In this document: in pieces, positions 1 to 8,011 of the stretch
Layout: every line of letters starts with the position of its first letter
How positions within the stretch are numbered: position 1 is the stretch's first letter
Source: Desulfobacteraceae bacterium
GTDB lineage: Bacteria > Desulfobacterota > Desulfobacteria > Desulfobacterales > ETH-SRB1
NCBI GenBank assembly: GCA_013202725.1
Contig: JABMRH010000030.1
Coordinates: 1-13,378 of the forward strand
Direction: 5' to 3'
Length of the DNA stretch: 13,378 nucleotides
Position numbers and translations under genes: made by a program
The notes under the pieces: generated by a model
Seen by the model: the letters and a program-made list of their open reading frames with translations, nothing else
The model's database searches: none
Told to the model about the DNA's origin: nothing

Positions 1-71
1 ACGGATATAATTTGTTTAAAAGCTAATTGTTTTTTATTATATAACGCTCCTCAGTTTATAAGTTCATATCG

Positions 72-203
72 TCAAGAACTGAATATTGATTTTGTTTTAC
101 GGTTCTTTTCGCCACGTTTAACAGACAAACTCACGGCGGGTTGAGATAATTTCAATCTGCTTTTACTTCCGATCATCCGCCTGAGATAGACTGGAGTGAG
201 TTT
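72..203 (-). pseudogene. C-terminal remnant of a REP-associated (IS200/Y1-like) transposase
   Basis: An open stretch of 43 codons plus stop on the minus strand is closed by TGA at 72-74 and bounded upstream by TAA at 204-206, with no catalytic domain left. It translates to a helix-turn-helix-like tail containing LKLSQPAVSLSVKRGEK (codons near 105-160). In known REP-associated tyrosine transposases (RAYT, Y1/HUH family) a very similar 'LS..AVS..VKRGE' tail follows the HUH catalytic domain and binds DNA. Here the HUH histidines and the catalytic tyrosine are absent, so this is a relic, not a working enzyme. The assignment rests on recognising the tail only. An unrelated HTH regulator fragment is the alternative. 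The REP-like palindrome at 431-446 fits the RAYT reading. Confidence 0.5.
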
Positions 204-361
204 TTAATGATTATTTAATGAACCGTTTTAAATGCAATTAACACAAAATCTGTCCTACGTTATATGCGGAGAATATCTTGTCATTTTTAAACAGTTATCT
301 CTGTGCTCTCCGTGTTCTCTGTGGTAAATTTGATGGTTTGCAACTGCTTGAAAAGACTGGA

Positions 362-397
362 TAGCGCTAATGGTTAGCGCTGATGGTTAGCGCTTCC
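362..397. repeat. 13-nt tandem repeat, about 2.8 copies
   Basis: The units start at 362, 375 and 388 and read TAGCGCTAATGGT, TAGCGCTGATGGT and TAGCGCTTCC. They differ at one base in the complete copies, and the third is cut off. Each unit carries the palindrome AGCGCT. They abut the 10-nt tandem repeat that follows, so the whole block looks like a replication-slippage-prone intergenic array. Confidence 0.75.
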
Positions 398-400
398 GCT

Positions 401-430
401 TCACTACGTGTCACTTCGTGTCACTACGTG
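401..430. repeat. 10-nt tandem repeat, 3 copies
   Basis: Three adjacent units read TCACTACGTG, TCACTTCGTG and TCACTACGTG. The middle one has a single substitution. Each contains a near-palindromic CACNNCGTG core. It runs directly into the palindrome at 431-446. Confidence 0.85.
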
Positions 431-446
431 TCCGGCTTTCGCCGGA
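431..446. repeat. REP-like palindrome
   Basis: TCCGGC-TTTC-GCCGGA forms a perfect 6-bp GC-rich stem with a 4-nt loop and is followed by ATGACGG. The reverse complement (CCGTCAT-TCCGGC...) resembles the repeated intergenic palindromes common in Proteobacteria. It lies downstream of the minus-strand operon that ends at 499, so it could also help end or stabilise that transcript. No T-run follows the stem on the minus strand. Confidence 0.5.
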
Positions 447-467
447 ATGACGGAAAACGGTATTTTT

Positions 468-489
468 GGACTTTTTACAAATTCATCAA
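468..489 (-). repeat. MITE terminal repeat, copy A
   Basis: The 22 bases GGACTTTTTAC-RA-R-TTCATCAA match the right end of the perfect hairpin at 13286-13378 at 20 of 22 positions. The other terminal repeat of this copy cannot be found in the preceding sequence, so the copy is either truncated or its inner part (the palindrome and tandem repeats) is a different version. It stops 9 bases short of the stop codon of the adenosine-specific kinase family gene. Confidence 0.65.
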
Positions 490-498
490 AGTTGATGG

Positions 499-981
499 TT
501 ATTGCTTGTAACCGATTTGTCTCAGCAATTCTTTTCGTGCACGGATATCATCTTCTGTTTCTATGCCTTTTGAGCTAAACCCATCAATGACACCGAGTAT
601 TCCCCGCCCGAGTTCCGTTTCCGCAATAATTACCTCGACCGGGTTGGCGGTTGCGCAAAAGATTCGACAGACTTCCGTGACATTTTTAATCGAATTCAAA
701 ACATTTACAGGAAATAGATCTTTCATGAACAGGATAAAACTGTGACCGGCTGAAAGGTTATATGCATTCTTCTTTGCCAGTTCGATAAGTTCATCATCTG
801 TGCCTGCATAACGCACAAGGCATGACTCAGAGGCTTCACAGAATGCCAGGCCGAATTTTGCCATGGGAACAGCATTGACCATGGCCTCATATATATCCTC
901 AACAGTTTTTATAAAATGAGAATGTCCTAAAATCATGTTCAACCCGTCCGGGTTTTCGATTTTTACTGTTTTAATGTCCAT
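499..981 (-). CDS. Adenosine-specific kinase family protein (PF04008, formerly DUF355)
   Basis: A 160-residue protein whose whole length matches the small 'adenosine-specific kinase' family, known from archaea and anaerobic bacteria (about 160 aa). The typical block AFCEASESCLVRYAGTDDEL is present at roughly residues 47-66. It is followed by an ICATANPVEVI-like segment (here CRIFCATANPVEVII) and a GRGILGVIDGFSSKGIE tail near residues 125-141. The archaeal member whose structure was solved was proposed to bind adenosine or nucleotides. The physiological role in bacteria is not settled, so the name should be taken as a family label. I chose the start at 981 and not the ATG four codons earlier (993). 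The Shine-Dalgarno GGAGG (minus strand, 987-991) lies 5 nt before this ATG and would sit inside the longer form. It is the last gene of the PFOR operon, 85 nt after the DUF6868 gene. Confidence 0.85.
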   Translation of the reverse strand: MDIKTVKIENPDGLNMILGHSHFIKTVEDIYEAMVNAVPMAKFGLAFCEASESCLVRYAGTDDELIELAKKNAYNLSAGHSFILFMKDLFPVNVLNSIKNVTEVCRIFCATANPVEVIIAETELGRGILGVIDGFSSKGIETEDDIRARKELLRQIGYKQ

Positions 982-1066
982 ACTTACCTCCATGTTACAA
1001 TTACTTCAACTTCCGGGGGCATACCCTTATTAAGATTAATTAAGATATCTGCTCTTTTGTCGCACT

Positions 1067-1309
1067 TCAACCGACAATCCGCAGGGCAAAATATGGCGTT
1101 AGATTAAAAAGGAATATACCTATTTTAAATACAGCCATACCTGAATAGTGAATTGAATCGAACTTCTCAATTGATAAACTAAACCATTTACAATGAAACC
1201 GATACATCCAATCATGCGCCAACATGAAGAACAAAAACCACCATAACAGCAAACCCATGTTGATTACTACACACCAAAGTAAGACATCGCGAATTATCTC
1301 TATTGTCAT
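1067..1309 (-). CDS. Small two-helix inner-membrane protein, DUF6868-like
   Basis: An 80-residue hydrophobic protein. One membrane segment spans about residues 8-31 (LLWCVVINMGLLLWWFLFFML), then comes an amphipathic middle with several aromatic and basic residues (HDWMYRFHCKWFSLSIEKFDSIHYSG, about 32-57), and a second segment spans about 58-77. The pattern 'INMGLL..W.LFF.LAHDW..R.H.KWF.LS.E.FD.IHY.GMA.FKI.IFLFNL.PY.ALRI' is one I recognise from the small family of unknown function DUF6868, found in gamma- and deltaproteobacteria. No function is known. Its ATG overlaps the PFOR stop codon by one base (TAATG), and its likely Shine-Dalgarno AAGGA lies inside the last PFOR codons. This indicates translational coupling and similar output. 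It has no signal peptide and no heme or Fe-S motif. Confidence 0.8.
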   Translation of the reverse strand: MTIEIIRDVLLWCVVINMGLLLWWFLFFMLAHDWMYRFHCKWFSLSIEKFDSIHYSGMAVFKIGIFLFNLTPYFALRIVG

Positions 1310-4300
1310 TATTTATCCTTTTTCTTTTTGCAAATTGCCGTTGGATCAGCCATAAGCTTCAAGTTTTCATAACGCTCCATATACTCCTTTTCGAGGCGAA
1401 CGGTCAGTTTTTTGGACTCTTCCGGAAATGTCTTTTGCAGGGAAGCATAACGCACCTCGCCGGCTAAAAATTCCTGAAAGGTTCCATCAGGTTTCCTGGA
1501 ATCAAGGATAAAGGGATTTTTGCCCTGAGCCTTTAAAACAGGGTTGTAACGGTACAAAGGCCAGTAACCCGACTGTACTGCCAGCTTTGCCTCTTCCTGG
1601 CTCCTGCCCATACCCTTTTTAATTCCATGACTTATACAGGGCGAATAAGCCATAATCAGGGACGGACCATCGTAGCCTTCGGCTTCGGTAAAAGCCTTTA
1701 GCAGTTGCTGTTTATTTGCCCCCATAGCCACGCTCGCAACATATACATAGCCATAAGTCATAAGCATTGCTCCCAGATCCTTTTTAGCTGTTTTCTTGCC
1801 TGAAGCTGCAAATTTTGCAACAGACCCGGTTGGGGTGGCTTTTGATGACTGGCCTCCTGTATTTGAATAGACCTCTGTATCAAACACCATAATATTAATA
1901 TCCTCACCTGTGGCCATCACATGGTCAAGGCCGCCAAATGAGATGTCATATGCAGAGCCGTCTCCAAGAAAGATCCAGTATGACTTTTTGGTAAAGAGAT
2001 TGGACATGCCGGCTATTTCAGCCAAAAGCTTGTCGCCTTTAAACCCGGACAACAGAGTTTTAAGCTGGTCGCCGTATTTTTTTGACAAATCAGGATTTTT
2101 CATATTGTTAAGCCATCCCTGCATGGCCTTCTTTATCTTTTGCGGGATGCCGGCGCTCAGGGCTTCCCGCATCAAATCCGCCAGCTTGCTGCGCCGGTGA
2201 ATATTTGCCAGAAGCATGCCGTAAGTAAATTCTGCGGGATCTTCAAACAGAGAGTTGCCCCAGGTAGGGCCAAAGCCGTCCTTGTTAACACAGTAGGGAA
2301 TGGCCGGAGCGTAACCGCCCCAGATTGAAGTACAACCTGTGGCGTTTCCGATAATCATGCGCTCTCCAAAGAGCTGTGTAAGGAGTTTTGCATATGGGGT
2401 CTCGCCGCATCCTGCGCAGGCGCCGGAGAACTCAACCAACGGCTGGAAGAACTGGCTGCCTTTGATGCTGTTTCTTTTAATCAGGTTATCCCGCACAGGC
2501 AGCTTGCCAACAAATTCATGAAAGGGCACTTGGATATCTATCTGGGTTTCAATCGGCTTCATTACAAGGGCTGGCTTTTTGGCCGGACAGATGTCTGCAC
2601 AATTGCCGCACCCCATACAGTCAAGCGTGTTCACCTGCATGCGGAAATAATATCCTTTAAGCTCCTTGCCGACAGCCTTTATTGCCTTAAACCCTTTAGC
2701 GGCATTGGTTAGCTCTTCGTCTGTTAATAAGACCGGGCGTATGGCCGCATGGGGACAGACCATGGCACACTGGTTGCACTGTATGCAGTTGTTCATATCC
2801 CATTCCGGGACATTAATTGCCACGCCCCGTTTTTCATATTTTGTTGTGGCTACAGGGAAAATACCATCAGGAGTAAAAGCGCTGACAGGAAGTTTGTCTC
2901 CCTGCTGGGCCAACATGGGACGCATCACATTTTTAACAAAATCCGGTTCTTCTTTGGCCTCCTCCGGAGTGTCAACGGCATCAGCCCAGGATTTCGGATA
3001 TTTGATTTCAATCAGATTATCTAAAGTCTTATCCACCGCTTCGTAGTTCATGTTGACGATCTTTTCACCCTTTTTGCTAAACATCTTTTTAATCTGGTCT
3101 TTGAGATAGGAAATAGCATCTTCCACAGGAATAATATTCGCCAGTTTAAAAAATGCGGTCTGCATGATCATGTTGATCCTGCCTCCAAGACCTATCCCGG
3201 ATGCAATCTTTACAGCATCAATATTGTAAAATTTGAGCTTCTTTCCGGCAATTGTTCTGCGCATGTAGGCGGGAAGCTCCTTTTCCATATCTTTAGCAGT
3301 CCAGTGGGAATTGAGAACAAAGGTCCCGCCGTCTTTGATTCCTTCCAGCAAATCATAGATGTCAACATATTTGGATTTATGGCATGCAATGTAATCGGCT
3401 GAATCGATCAGATAGGTTGACTGAATCGGCGTCTCGCCAAAACGCAGATGAGACATGGTGACGCCGCCTGATTTTTTAGCATCATAGGCAAAATAAGCCT
3501 GGGCATACATGTCTGTATTGTCGCCTATGATTTTAATGGCGCTCTTGTTGGCGCCTACTGTGCCATCTGCGCCCAGTCCCCAGAATTTACACTGCACTGT
3601 TCCTTCCGGGGCTACGTCGAATCCTTCTTCTACTTCAAGAGATGTATGAGTAACGTCGTCGGTAATGCCTACCGTAAAATGATTCTTTGGACCTGCTGAA
3701 TTCATGTTGTCAAAGACCGCCTTAACCATGCTGGGATTAAACTCTTTGGAGCCAAGGCCATATCTTCCGCCGACTATCAGGGGCATTTCACCACGTTCCA
3801 TATAGGCCGTACATACATCCTGATATAAAGGATCGCCAATCGCCCCCTTTTCTTTAGTCCTGTCAAGAACTGTAATACGATCAGCAGTTGCTGGTATTGC
3901 GGCAAACAGGTGCTCAACCGAGAAAGGACGGTACAATCGCACCTTGACGAGGCCGACCCGTTCTCCTTTATCAACCAGGTAATTGACGACCTCTTCGATT
4001 GTTTCACAGGAAGAACCCATGGAAATGATTATTCTTTCCGCATCAGGATCTCCTGCATAATCAAACAGCCGATATTTGCGACCGGTAAGGTTCTCTACCT
4101 TTTGCATACATTGACTGACAATGGCAGGAACCCTTTGATAATAGGGGTTGGCCGCTTCCATGCCCTGGAAATAAATGTCCGGATTCTGGGCAGTTCCCCT
4201 TAGTTCGGGCCTTTCCGGGTTTGCGGCTCTGGCGCGAAACGCCTTAACAGCATCCCAGTTCAATAGCTTAGCCATGTCATCGTAATCTATCATTTCGACT

Positions 4301-4845
4301 TTTTGAATTTCATGTGAAGTGCGAAACCCGTCAAAGAAATGGATAAAAGGAACAGATGCCTCAACTGCTGCAAGATGTGTTACAAGTCCCAGATCCATAA
4401 CCTCCTGCACTGAAGCGGATGCCAGGAGGCAGAAACCAGTCTGTCGCACAGCATTGATATCCTGATGGTCTCCAAAGATGGAAAGAGCATGTCCTGCAAT
4501 CGCGCGAGCCGAGACATGAAATACTGCCGGCAGCACTTCACCTGATATCTTATACATGTTTGGAATCATCAAAAGAAGACCCTGTGAAGCAGTAAAGGTT
4601 GTTGTAAGGGCTCCGGCAGCCAGATTGCCATGTACTGTCGCTGCTGCTCCGGCTTCTGACTGAAGCTGCCGAACCAGCATGGTTTGTCCGAATATATTCT
4701 TACGGCCACCGGCTGCCCATTCATCGCACAATTCCCCCATAGAAGATGAAGGAGTAATAGGATAAATGGCGGCAGCGTCACTCATGGCATATGCCACATG
4801 TGCGGCTGCTGTGTTTCCGTCAATTGTTTTCATTTTCTTTGCCAT
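1309..4845 (-). CDS. nifJ: Pyruvate:ferredoxin (flavodoxin) oxidoreductase, single-chain
   Basis: A homodimer-forming cytoplasmic enzyme of 1178 aa that converts pyruvate + CoA + oxidised ferredoxin to acetyl-CoA + CO2 + reduced ferredoxin, reversibly. All expected domains are present in order: POR N-terminal domain with IYPITPSSSMGE (T31), E64 and R114; domain II; the gamma domain; and the EKR linker (671-673). Then come two 4Fe-4S sites, C687/690/693/697 and C743/746/749/753, and the TPP domain with GDG 961-963 and NTGGQ 995-999. The third cluster ligands C810, C813, C838 and C1070 are intact. These positions nearly coincide with those of the Desulfovibrio africanus enzyme, but the C-terminal extension (domain VII) that shields its proximal cluster is missing, since the chain ends at 1178. 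Oxygen sensitivity is therefore expected. The start is supported by GGAG 7 nt upstream. It is the first gene of a three-gene run. Confidence 0.98.
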   Translation of the reverse strand: MAKKMKTIDGNTAAAHVAYAMSDAAAIYPITPSSSMGELCDEWAAGGRKNIFGQTMLVRQLQSEAGAAATVHGNLAAGALTTTFTASQGLLLMIPNMYKISGEVLPAVFHVSARAIAGHALSIFGDHQDINAVRQTGFCLLASASVQEVMDLGLVTHLAAVEASVPFIHFFDGFRTSHEIQKVEMIDYDDMAKLLNWDAVKAFRARAANPERPELRGTAQNPDIYFQGMEAANPYYQRVPAIVSQCMQKVENLTGRKYRLFDYAGDPDAERIIISMGSSCETIEEVVNYLVDKGERVGLVKVRLYRPFSVEHLFAAIPATADRITVLDRTKEKGAIGDPLYQDVCTAYMERGEMPLIVGGRYGLGSKEFNPSMVKAVFDNMNSAGPKNHFTVGITDDVTHTSLEVEEGFDVAPEGTVQCKFWGLGADGTVGANKSAIKIIGDNTDMYAQAYFAYDAKKSGGVTMSHLRFGETPIQSTYLIDSADYIACHKSKYVDIYDLLEGIKDGGTFVLNSHWTAKDMEKELPAYMRRTIAGKKLKFYNIDAVKIASGIGLGGRINMIMQTAFFKLANIIPVEDAISYLKDQIKKMFSKKGEKIVNMNYEAVDKTLDNLIEIKYPKSWADAVDTPEEAKEEPDFVKNVMRPMLAQQGDKLPVSAFTPDGIFPVATTKYEKRGVAINVPEWDMNNCIQCNQCAMVCPHAAIRPVLLTDEELTNAAKGFKAIKAVGKELKGYYFRMQVNTLDCMGCGNCADICPAKKPALVMKPIETQIDIQVPFHEFVGKLPVRDNLIKRNSIKGSQFFQPLVEFSGACAGCGETPYAKLLTQLFGERMIIGNATGCTSIWGGYAPAIPYCVNKDGFGPTWGNSLFEDPAEFTYGMLLANIHRRSKLADLMREALSAGIPQKIKKAMQGWLNNMKNPDLSKKYGDQLKTLLSGFKGDKLLAEIAGMSNLFTKKSYWIFLGDGSAYDISFGGLDHVMATGEDINIMVFDTEVYSNTGGQSSKATPTGSVAKFAASGKKTAKKDLGAMLMTYGYVYVASVAMGANKQQLLKAFTEAEGYDGPSLIMAYSPCISHGIKKGMGRSQEEAKLAVQSGYWPLYRYNPVLKAQGKNPFILDSRKPDGTFQEFLAGEVRYASLQKTFPEESKKLTVRLEKEYMERYENLKLMADPTAICKKKKDK

Positions 4846-4921
4846 AGCACCGCTCCTTTATTAAATGTCCGGGTTATAACTCCCATGGATTTGTAATAAA
4901 TAAAATATTCTAAAAATTGAT

Positions 4922-4950
4922 AAATTATCTTATCTTAAACCTCATGTAAA
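4922..4950 (-). promoter_or_regulatory. Possible sigma-70-type promoter of the PFOR operon
   Basis: On the minus strand TTTACA (4945-4950) and TAATTT (4922-4927) are separated by 17 nt, in an AT-rich segment about 80 nt before the PFOR start. The match is moderate and AT-rich DNA gives chance hits. Transcription would begin near 4915. Confidence 0.35.
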
Positions 4951-4981
4951 GAAAAATATTTATTTAAAAACTGAATGGCAT

Positions 4982-5023
4982 TTAGCATTTCAACTGTAGA
5001 CTGAATTTCTTATCGGCTGACAC
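4982..5023 (-). CDS. 13-codon reading frame with a strong ribosome site (leader or truncated gene)
   Basis: A GTG start at 5021-5023 follows a full AGGAGG (5029-5034) at a spacing of 5 nt, better than any ribosome site of the real genes here. The frame closes with TAA after 13 codons (MSADKKFSLQLKC). It could be the start of a gene later cut off by a stop or deletion, or a leader peptide upstream of PFOR. I cannot identify the product. The proposed PFOR promoter lies downstream of it, which argues against a leader unless transcription starts further back. Confidence 0.3.
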   Translation of the reverse strand: MSADKKFSLQLKC

Positions 5024-5047
5024 TTTAACCTCCTGTTTTTATGTCCC

Positions 5048-5170
5048 TTATATAACGTATTGCTCCTTGATTCTATCAAACTTCATAGTAGACAGGTCAA
5101 TCGTAACATAGGTGAACTCATTAAGCTGGCCGGGTTGAATGCATATCGTCCTGTCGAGTTTGTATAATAA
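5048..5170 (-). pseudogene. C-terminal fragment of an unidentified protein
   Basis: Forty codons plus stop (TAA at 5048-5050), bounded upstream by TGA at 5171-5173, without a plausible start. The peptide (including RTICIQPGQLNEFTYVTIDL and ending KFDRIKEQYVI) has a normal amino-acid mix and codon pattern, unlike random AT-rich spacer, so it is probably the tail of a lost gene. The frame at 4982-5023 lies 24 nt downstream in the same direction, as in an operon. I do not recognise the family. Confidence 0.35.
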
Positions 5171-5204
5171 TCAATTGTGAATTACTAATTGAAACTATAT
5201 TTTA

Positions 5205-5348
5205 TTAGACAGGTGGAGAACAAAGGTGATTCCTTATTATAGGATATCCCCGTTTTACCCCTGCAGCTTCAAGCCACTTCTGAGCGAAAATAGTCTTTCC
5301 CGCTTGTCTTGAACCGGTCAGGACTTTGTTTCCCGATAATTCATAAAC
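5205..5348 (-). pseudogene. Fragment of a P-loop ATPase
   Basis: This frame overlaps the last 31 nt of the cation ATPase in another frame and ends at TAA 5205-5207. It reads ELSGNKVLTGSRQAGKTIFA and then QKWLEAAG. GSRQAGKT (codons at 5292-5315) is a textbook Walker A site, in the setting 'VLTGxRQxGKT' typical of AAA-type ATPases such as those with a DUF4143 C-terminus. There is no Walker B and no further domain before the stop. It is probably a relic left when the region 3' of the cation ATPase was rearranged. Confidence 0.45.
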
Positions 5349-7999
5349 ATTTTTCTTGATTCTAATATTATGTATAATGTGCAAGATACTAAGAGTATTT
5401 TAATCCAATCAAATAATCCAAGAGGAACTATTTTAAAAGCAACATTTAATGGTGTATAAAGTACAGCAAGCTGCATTAATACTGAAATAATTATCGAACC
5501 GATTAGAAATCCGCTTGTTTTGATATTAATTTTGAAATTTTTTGCCCGGTATGTCAGCACATTAAATAATTGGAATATAATTAGCGTTGTAAAAGCGATT
5601 GACCTTGCCTTGTCAGTTTCGACTCCGTAACTATAAAACATAAAAAGTGTTCCTATGCCCATTATAAATCCAACTATCAAAATATTTTGAATAACCTCTT
5701 TAGAAATTATATTTTCCTTTCTTTTTCTTGGTGGTTTTTTCATAATATCTTTGCTGAAGGGGTCTAATCCTAATGCTAATCCCGGCAAGCCGTCTGTCAA
5801 TAAATTCACCCATAGTATCTGAATGGCTATTAAAGGGAGGGGCCAGCCAATAAGAATTGCTAAAAAAACAACAACTATTTCTCCTAAATTTGAAGAAAGA
5901 GTATATTGGACAAATTGTTTAATGCTGTTATAAATACCTCTTCCTTCTTCAACTGCACTTACAATTGAGGCAAAATTATCGTCTGTCAGCACCATATCAG
6001 AAGCTTCCTTGGTAACATCTGTTCCTGTAATGCCCATCGCAACACCAATATCAGCTTTTTTAAGAGCAGGAGCATCATTAACACCATCACCAGTCATAGC
6101 AACAATGTGGCCTTTCTTTTTTAAAGCATTTAATATTCTCACTTTATGTTCCGGACTCACTCTTGCGTAAATTACTATGTCTTCTATTATTCTATCCAGT
6201 TTTTCATCACTTAAGTTATCTAACTCATCTCCGCTTAATGCTTTATCACCTTCTTTAAATAAGCCCAATTCTTTAGCTATTGCAACTGCAGTTAATTTAT
6301 GATCTCCAGTGATTACAACAATCTCAATGCCTGCGGTTTTACATTTTACAATCGCTTCTTTAACTTCCTCTCTTGGAGGATCAATCATCGCCTGTAACCC
6401 AATAAAAATTAAATCTTTCTCCACTTCTTCCGGCGTTGACTTATACTTTTCAGTTAATGGTTTATATGCAAAGCCTAAAACTCTTAGGGCTTTATTAGCC
6501 ATATCTTGATTAATGTTTAGGATTCTTTTTTTGTCTTCTCCAGTTAATTTTTTTACCTTGCCATTGATATTGATGTATTTGCATTTAGTCAGGATTACAT
6601 CCGGCGCTCCCTTAACATAGGCAACATTTTCTCTATTGACTTTATGAATTGTTGTCATACATTTTCTTTCAGAATCAAATGGAATCTCATCTATCCTTGG
6701 AAAATGTTTTTCTAACTCACTCCTTTTAAAACCTGCTTTAATAGCTGAAACAAGCACTGCCCCTTCAGTTGGATCTCCAAATATTTCCCATCTTTTATTA
6801 TTATTCAATCTGGAGTCATTGCATAACGCACCAATACTTAATAATAATTCAATATTTTTTGTGTCTAATACTTCACTGCCCGCGTGAATAAACTTACCTT
6901 CCGGGCCATACCCCTCGCCAGTAACTTTAATCAGAACATTATTGGCATAAATTTCCCTTACAGTCATTTCATTTTTTGTTAAAGTTCCTGTCTTATCAGA
7001 GCAAATAAAATTAGTGCAACCAAGGGTTTCAACAGCAGGAAGCTGCCTGATCAAAGCATTTCTTTTTGCCATCCTCTTAACTCCAAGGGCTAAAGAAATC
7101 GTGACAACGGCAGGCAAACCCTCTGGAATTGCCGCTACAGCCAATGCAACAGCGGCCATAAACATTTCGCTTGCATAAGCAGTTTCAATTAAACCTATCG
7201 TTAAATATTGCCTTAAAACACCAACTCCAAAAACAACAGCACAAATTCCAATTGTAACAACTCCAAGCCATTTACCAAACTGCTTTAACTTTTCTTGCAA
7301 AGGTGTGAGTTTTTCCTTTACCTCCTGAACCATTTCCGCAATTTTGCCTATTTCTGTATTCATACCTGTATCAGTTATCACTGCCTTTGCATGACCTTTT
7401 GTTATAATTGTTCCCATAAAAACCATATTCTCTTGATCTGTTACTTGTATGCCTTCCTTAAGGGAGTTAATAACTTTTTTTGATGGAACAGACTCGCCTG
7501 TTAATGATGCTTCATCTACTTGAAATGCGGCAATCTGAATCAACCTTGCATCAGCAGGAACTTTACTTCCGGTTTCTAATAGAATTATATCGCCAGGAAC
7601 CAATTCTTTAGAATCTATCTCTATTTCCTGTCCATTCCGAATAACTTTTGCTTTTAATGCAGTTAATTTTCTTAATTCTTCAATAGCTTTCTCTGCTTTA
7701 TATTCCTGAACAAAACCAAACACACCATTAAGAACCACTATTATTGAAATAACAATTGCATCTAATCTTTCTCCAATTAACAAAGAAATAACAATAGCAG
7801 CTAAAAGAATTACAACAATAAATGAAGTAAATTGCCTGACAAATATTTGAAGTGGCGTAATCCTTTTTCTCTTTTTTATCTCATTAATTCCATATTTATC
7901 TGATCTTTGTTCAGCTTCTTTTTTAGTTAAGCCCTTTTCAGAAGTTTTTAATGACTTTAAAACTTCTTTTACGTTTAAAGAATAATAATTTTCACCCAT
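5318..7999 (-). CDS. P-type Ca2+-transporting ATPase (type II, SERCA/PMCA-like)
   Basis: An 893-residue integral membrane pump, predicted to export Ca2+ (possibly Mn2+) at the cost of ATP. Visible in order are the N-terminal cation-ATPase domain (about 1-75), M1-M2, and the actuator loop with TGES 167-170. The M4 motif PEGLP follows with E293. The phosphorylation site DKTGT has D335, then KGAPD 463-467 in the nucleotide domain and GDGVND 637-642. M5 carries N704 and E707 and M6 carries N732, T735 and D736. With E293 these match the SERCA residues N768, E771, N796, T799, D800 and E309, so both Ca2+ sites look intact apart from the M8 ligand, which I cannot place. Start: AAGGTG 8 nt before the ATG. 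It follows the 84-aa gene by 12 nt. Its DNA is clearly more AT-rich (sampled lines about 25-35% GC) than PFOR or fumarase, suggesting acquisition. The last residues (NYRETKS) run into a foreign P-loop fragment, so the native tail may have been altered. Confidence 0.95.
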   Translation of the reverse strand: MGENYYSLNVKEVLKSLKTSEKGLTKKEAEQRSDKYGINEIKKRKRITPLQIFVRQFTSFIVVILLAAIVISLLIGERLDAIVISIIVVLNGVFGFVQEYKAEKAIEELRKLTALKAKVIRNGQEIEIDSKELVPGDIILLETGSKVPADARLIQIAAFQVDEASLTGESVPSKKVINSLKEGIQVTDQENMVFMGTIITKGHAKAVITDTGMNTEIGKIAEMVQEVKEKLTPLQEKLKQFGKWLGVVTIGICAVVFGVGVLRQYLTIGLIETAYASEMFMAAVALAVAAIPEGLPAVVTISLALGVKRMAKRNALIRQLPAVETLGCTNFICSDKTGTLTKNEMTVREIYANNVLIKVTGEGYGPEGKFIHAGSEVLDTKNIELLLSIGALCNDSRLNNNKRWEIFGDPTEGAVLVSAIKAGFKRSELEKHFPRIDEIPFDSERKCMTTIHKVNRENVAYVKGAPDVILTKCKYININGKVKKLTGEDKKRILNINQDMANKALRVLGFAYKPLTEKYKSTPEEVEKDLIFIGLQAMIDPPREEVKEAIVKCKTAGIEIVVITGDHKLTAVAIAKELGLFKEGDKALSGDELDNLSDEKLDRIIEDIVIYARVSPEHKVRILNALKKKGHIVAMTGDGVNDAPALKKADIGVAMGITGTDVTKEASDMVLTDDNFASIVSAVEEGRGIYNSIKQFVQYTLSSNLGEIVVVFLAILIGWPLPLIAIQILWVNLLTDGLPGLALGLDPFSKDIMKKPPRKRKENIISKEVIQNILIVGFIMGIGTLFMFYSYGVETDKARSIAFTTLIIFQLFNVLTYRAKNFKINIKTSGFLIGSIIISVLMQLAVLYTPLNVAFKIVPLGLFDWIKILLVSCTLYIILESRKMFMNYRETKS

Positions 8000-8011
8000 T
8001 CTTTTTTCACC

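Larger units (their letters stand above)
204..498. other. Repeat-rich non-coding stretch
   Basis: No gene is supported here. Positions 299-324 hold three imperfect CTCTGTG-type units, a motif style that I recall as dispersed in many environmental proteobacterial genomes. From 362 there are three copies of a 13-nt unit (TTAGCGCTRATGG type, shifted by register), then three 10-nt tandem units at 401-430, a palindrome at 431-446 and a MITE end at 468-489. The part from 207 to 298 shows nothing recognisable. Confidence 0.6.

Noticed and set aside
431..446. Rho-independent terminator for the PFOR operon
   Set aside because: The stem is GC-rich, but no T-run follows on the minus strand and the motif looks like a dispersed REP palindrome.
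982..993. Upstream ATG as start of the adenosine-specific kinase family gene
   Set aside because: The ribosome site GGAGG would then lie within the coding sequence. The ATG at 981 is correctly spaced from it.
1910..3046. Several plus-strand open frames inside PFOR
   Set aside because: They are antisense shadows of a strongly conserved coding region, with no ribosome sites or recognisable products.
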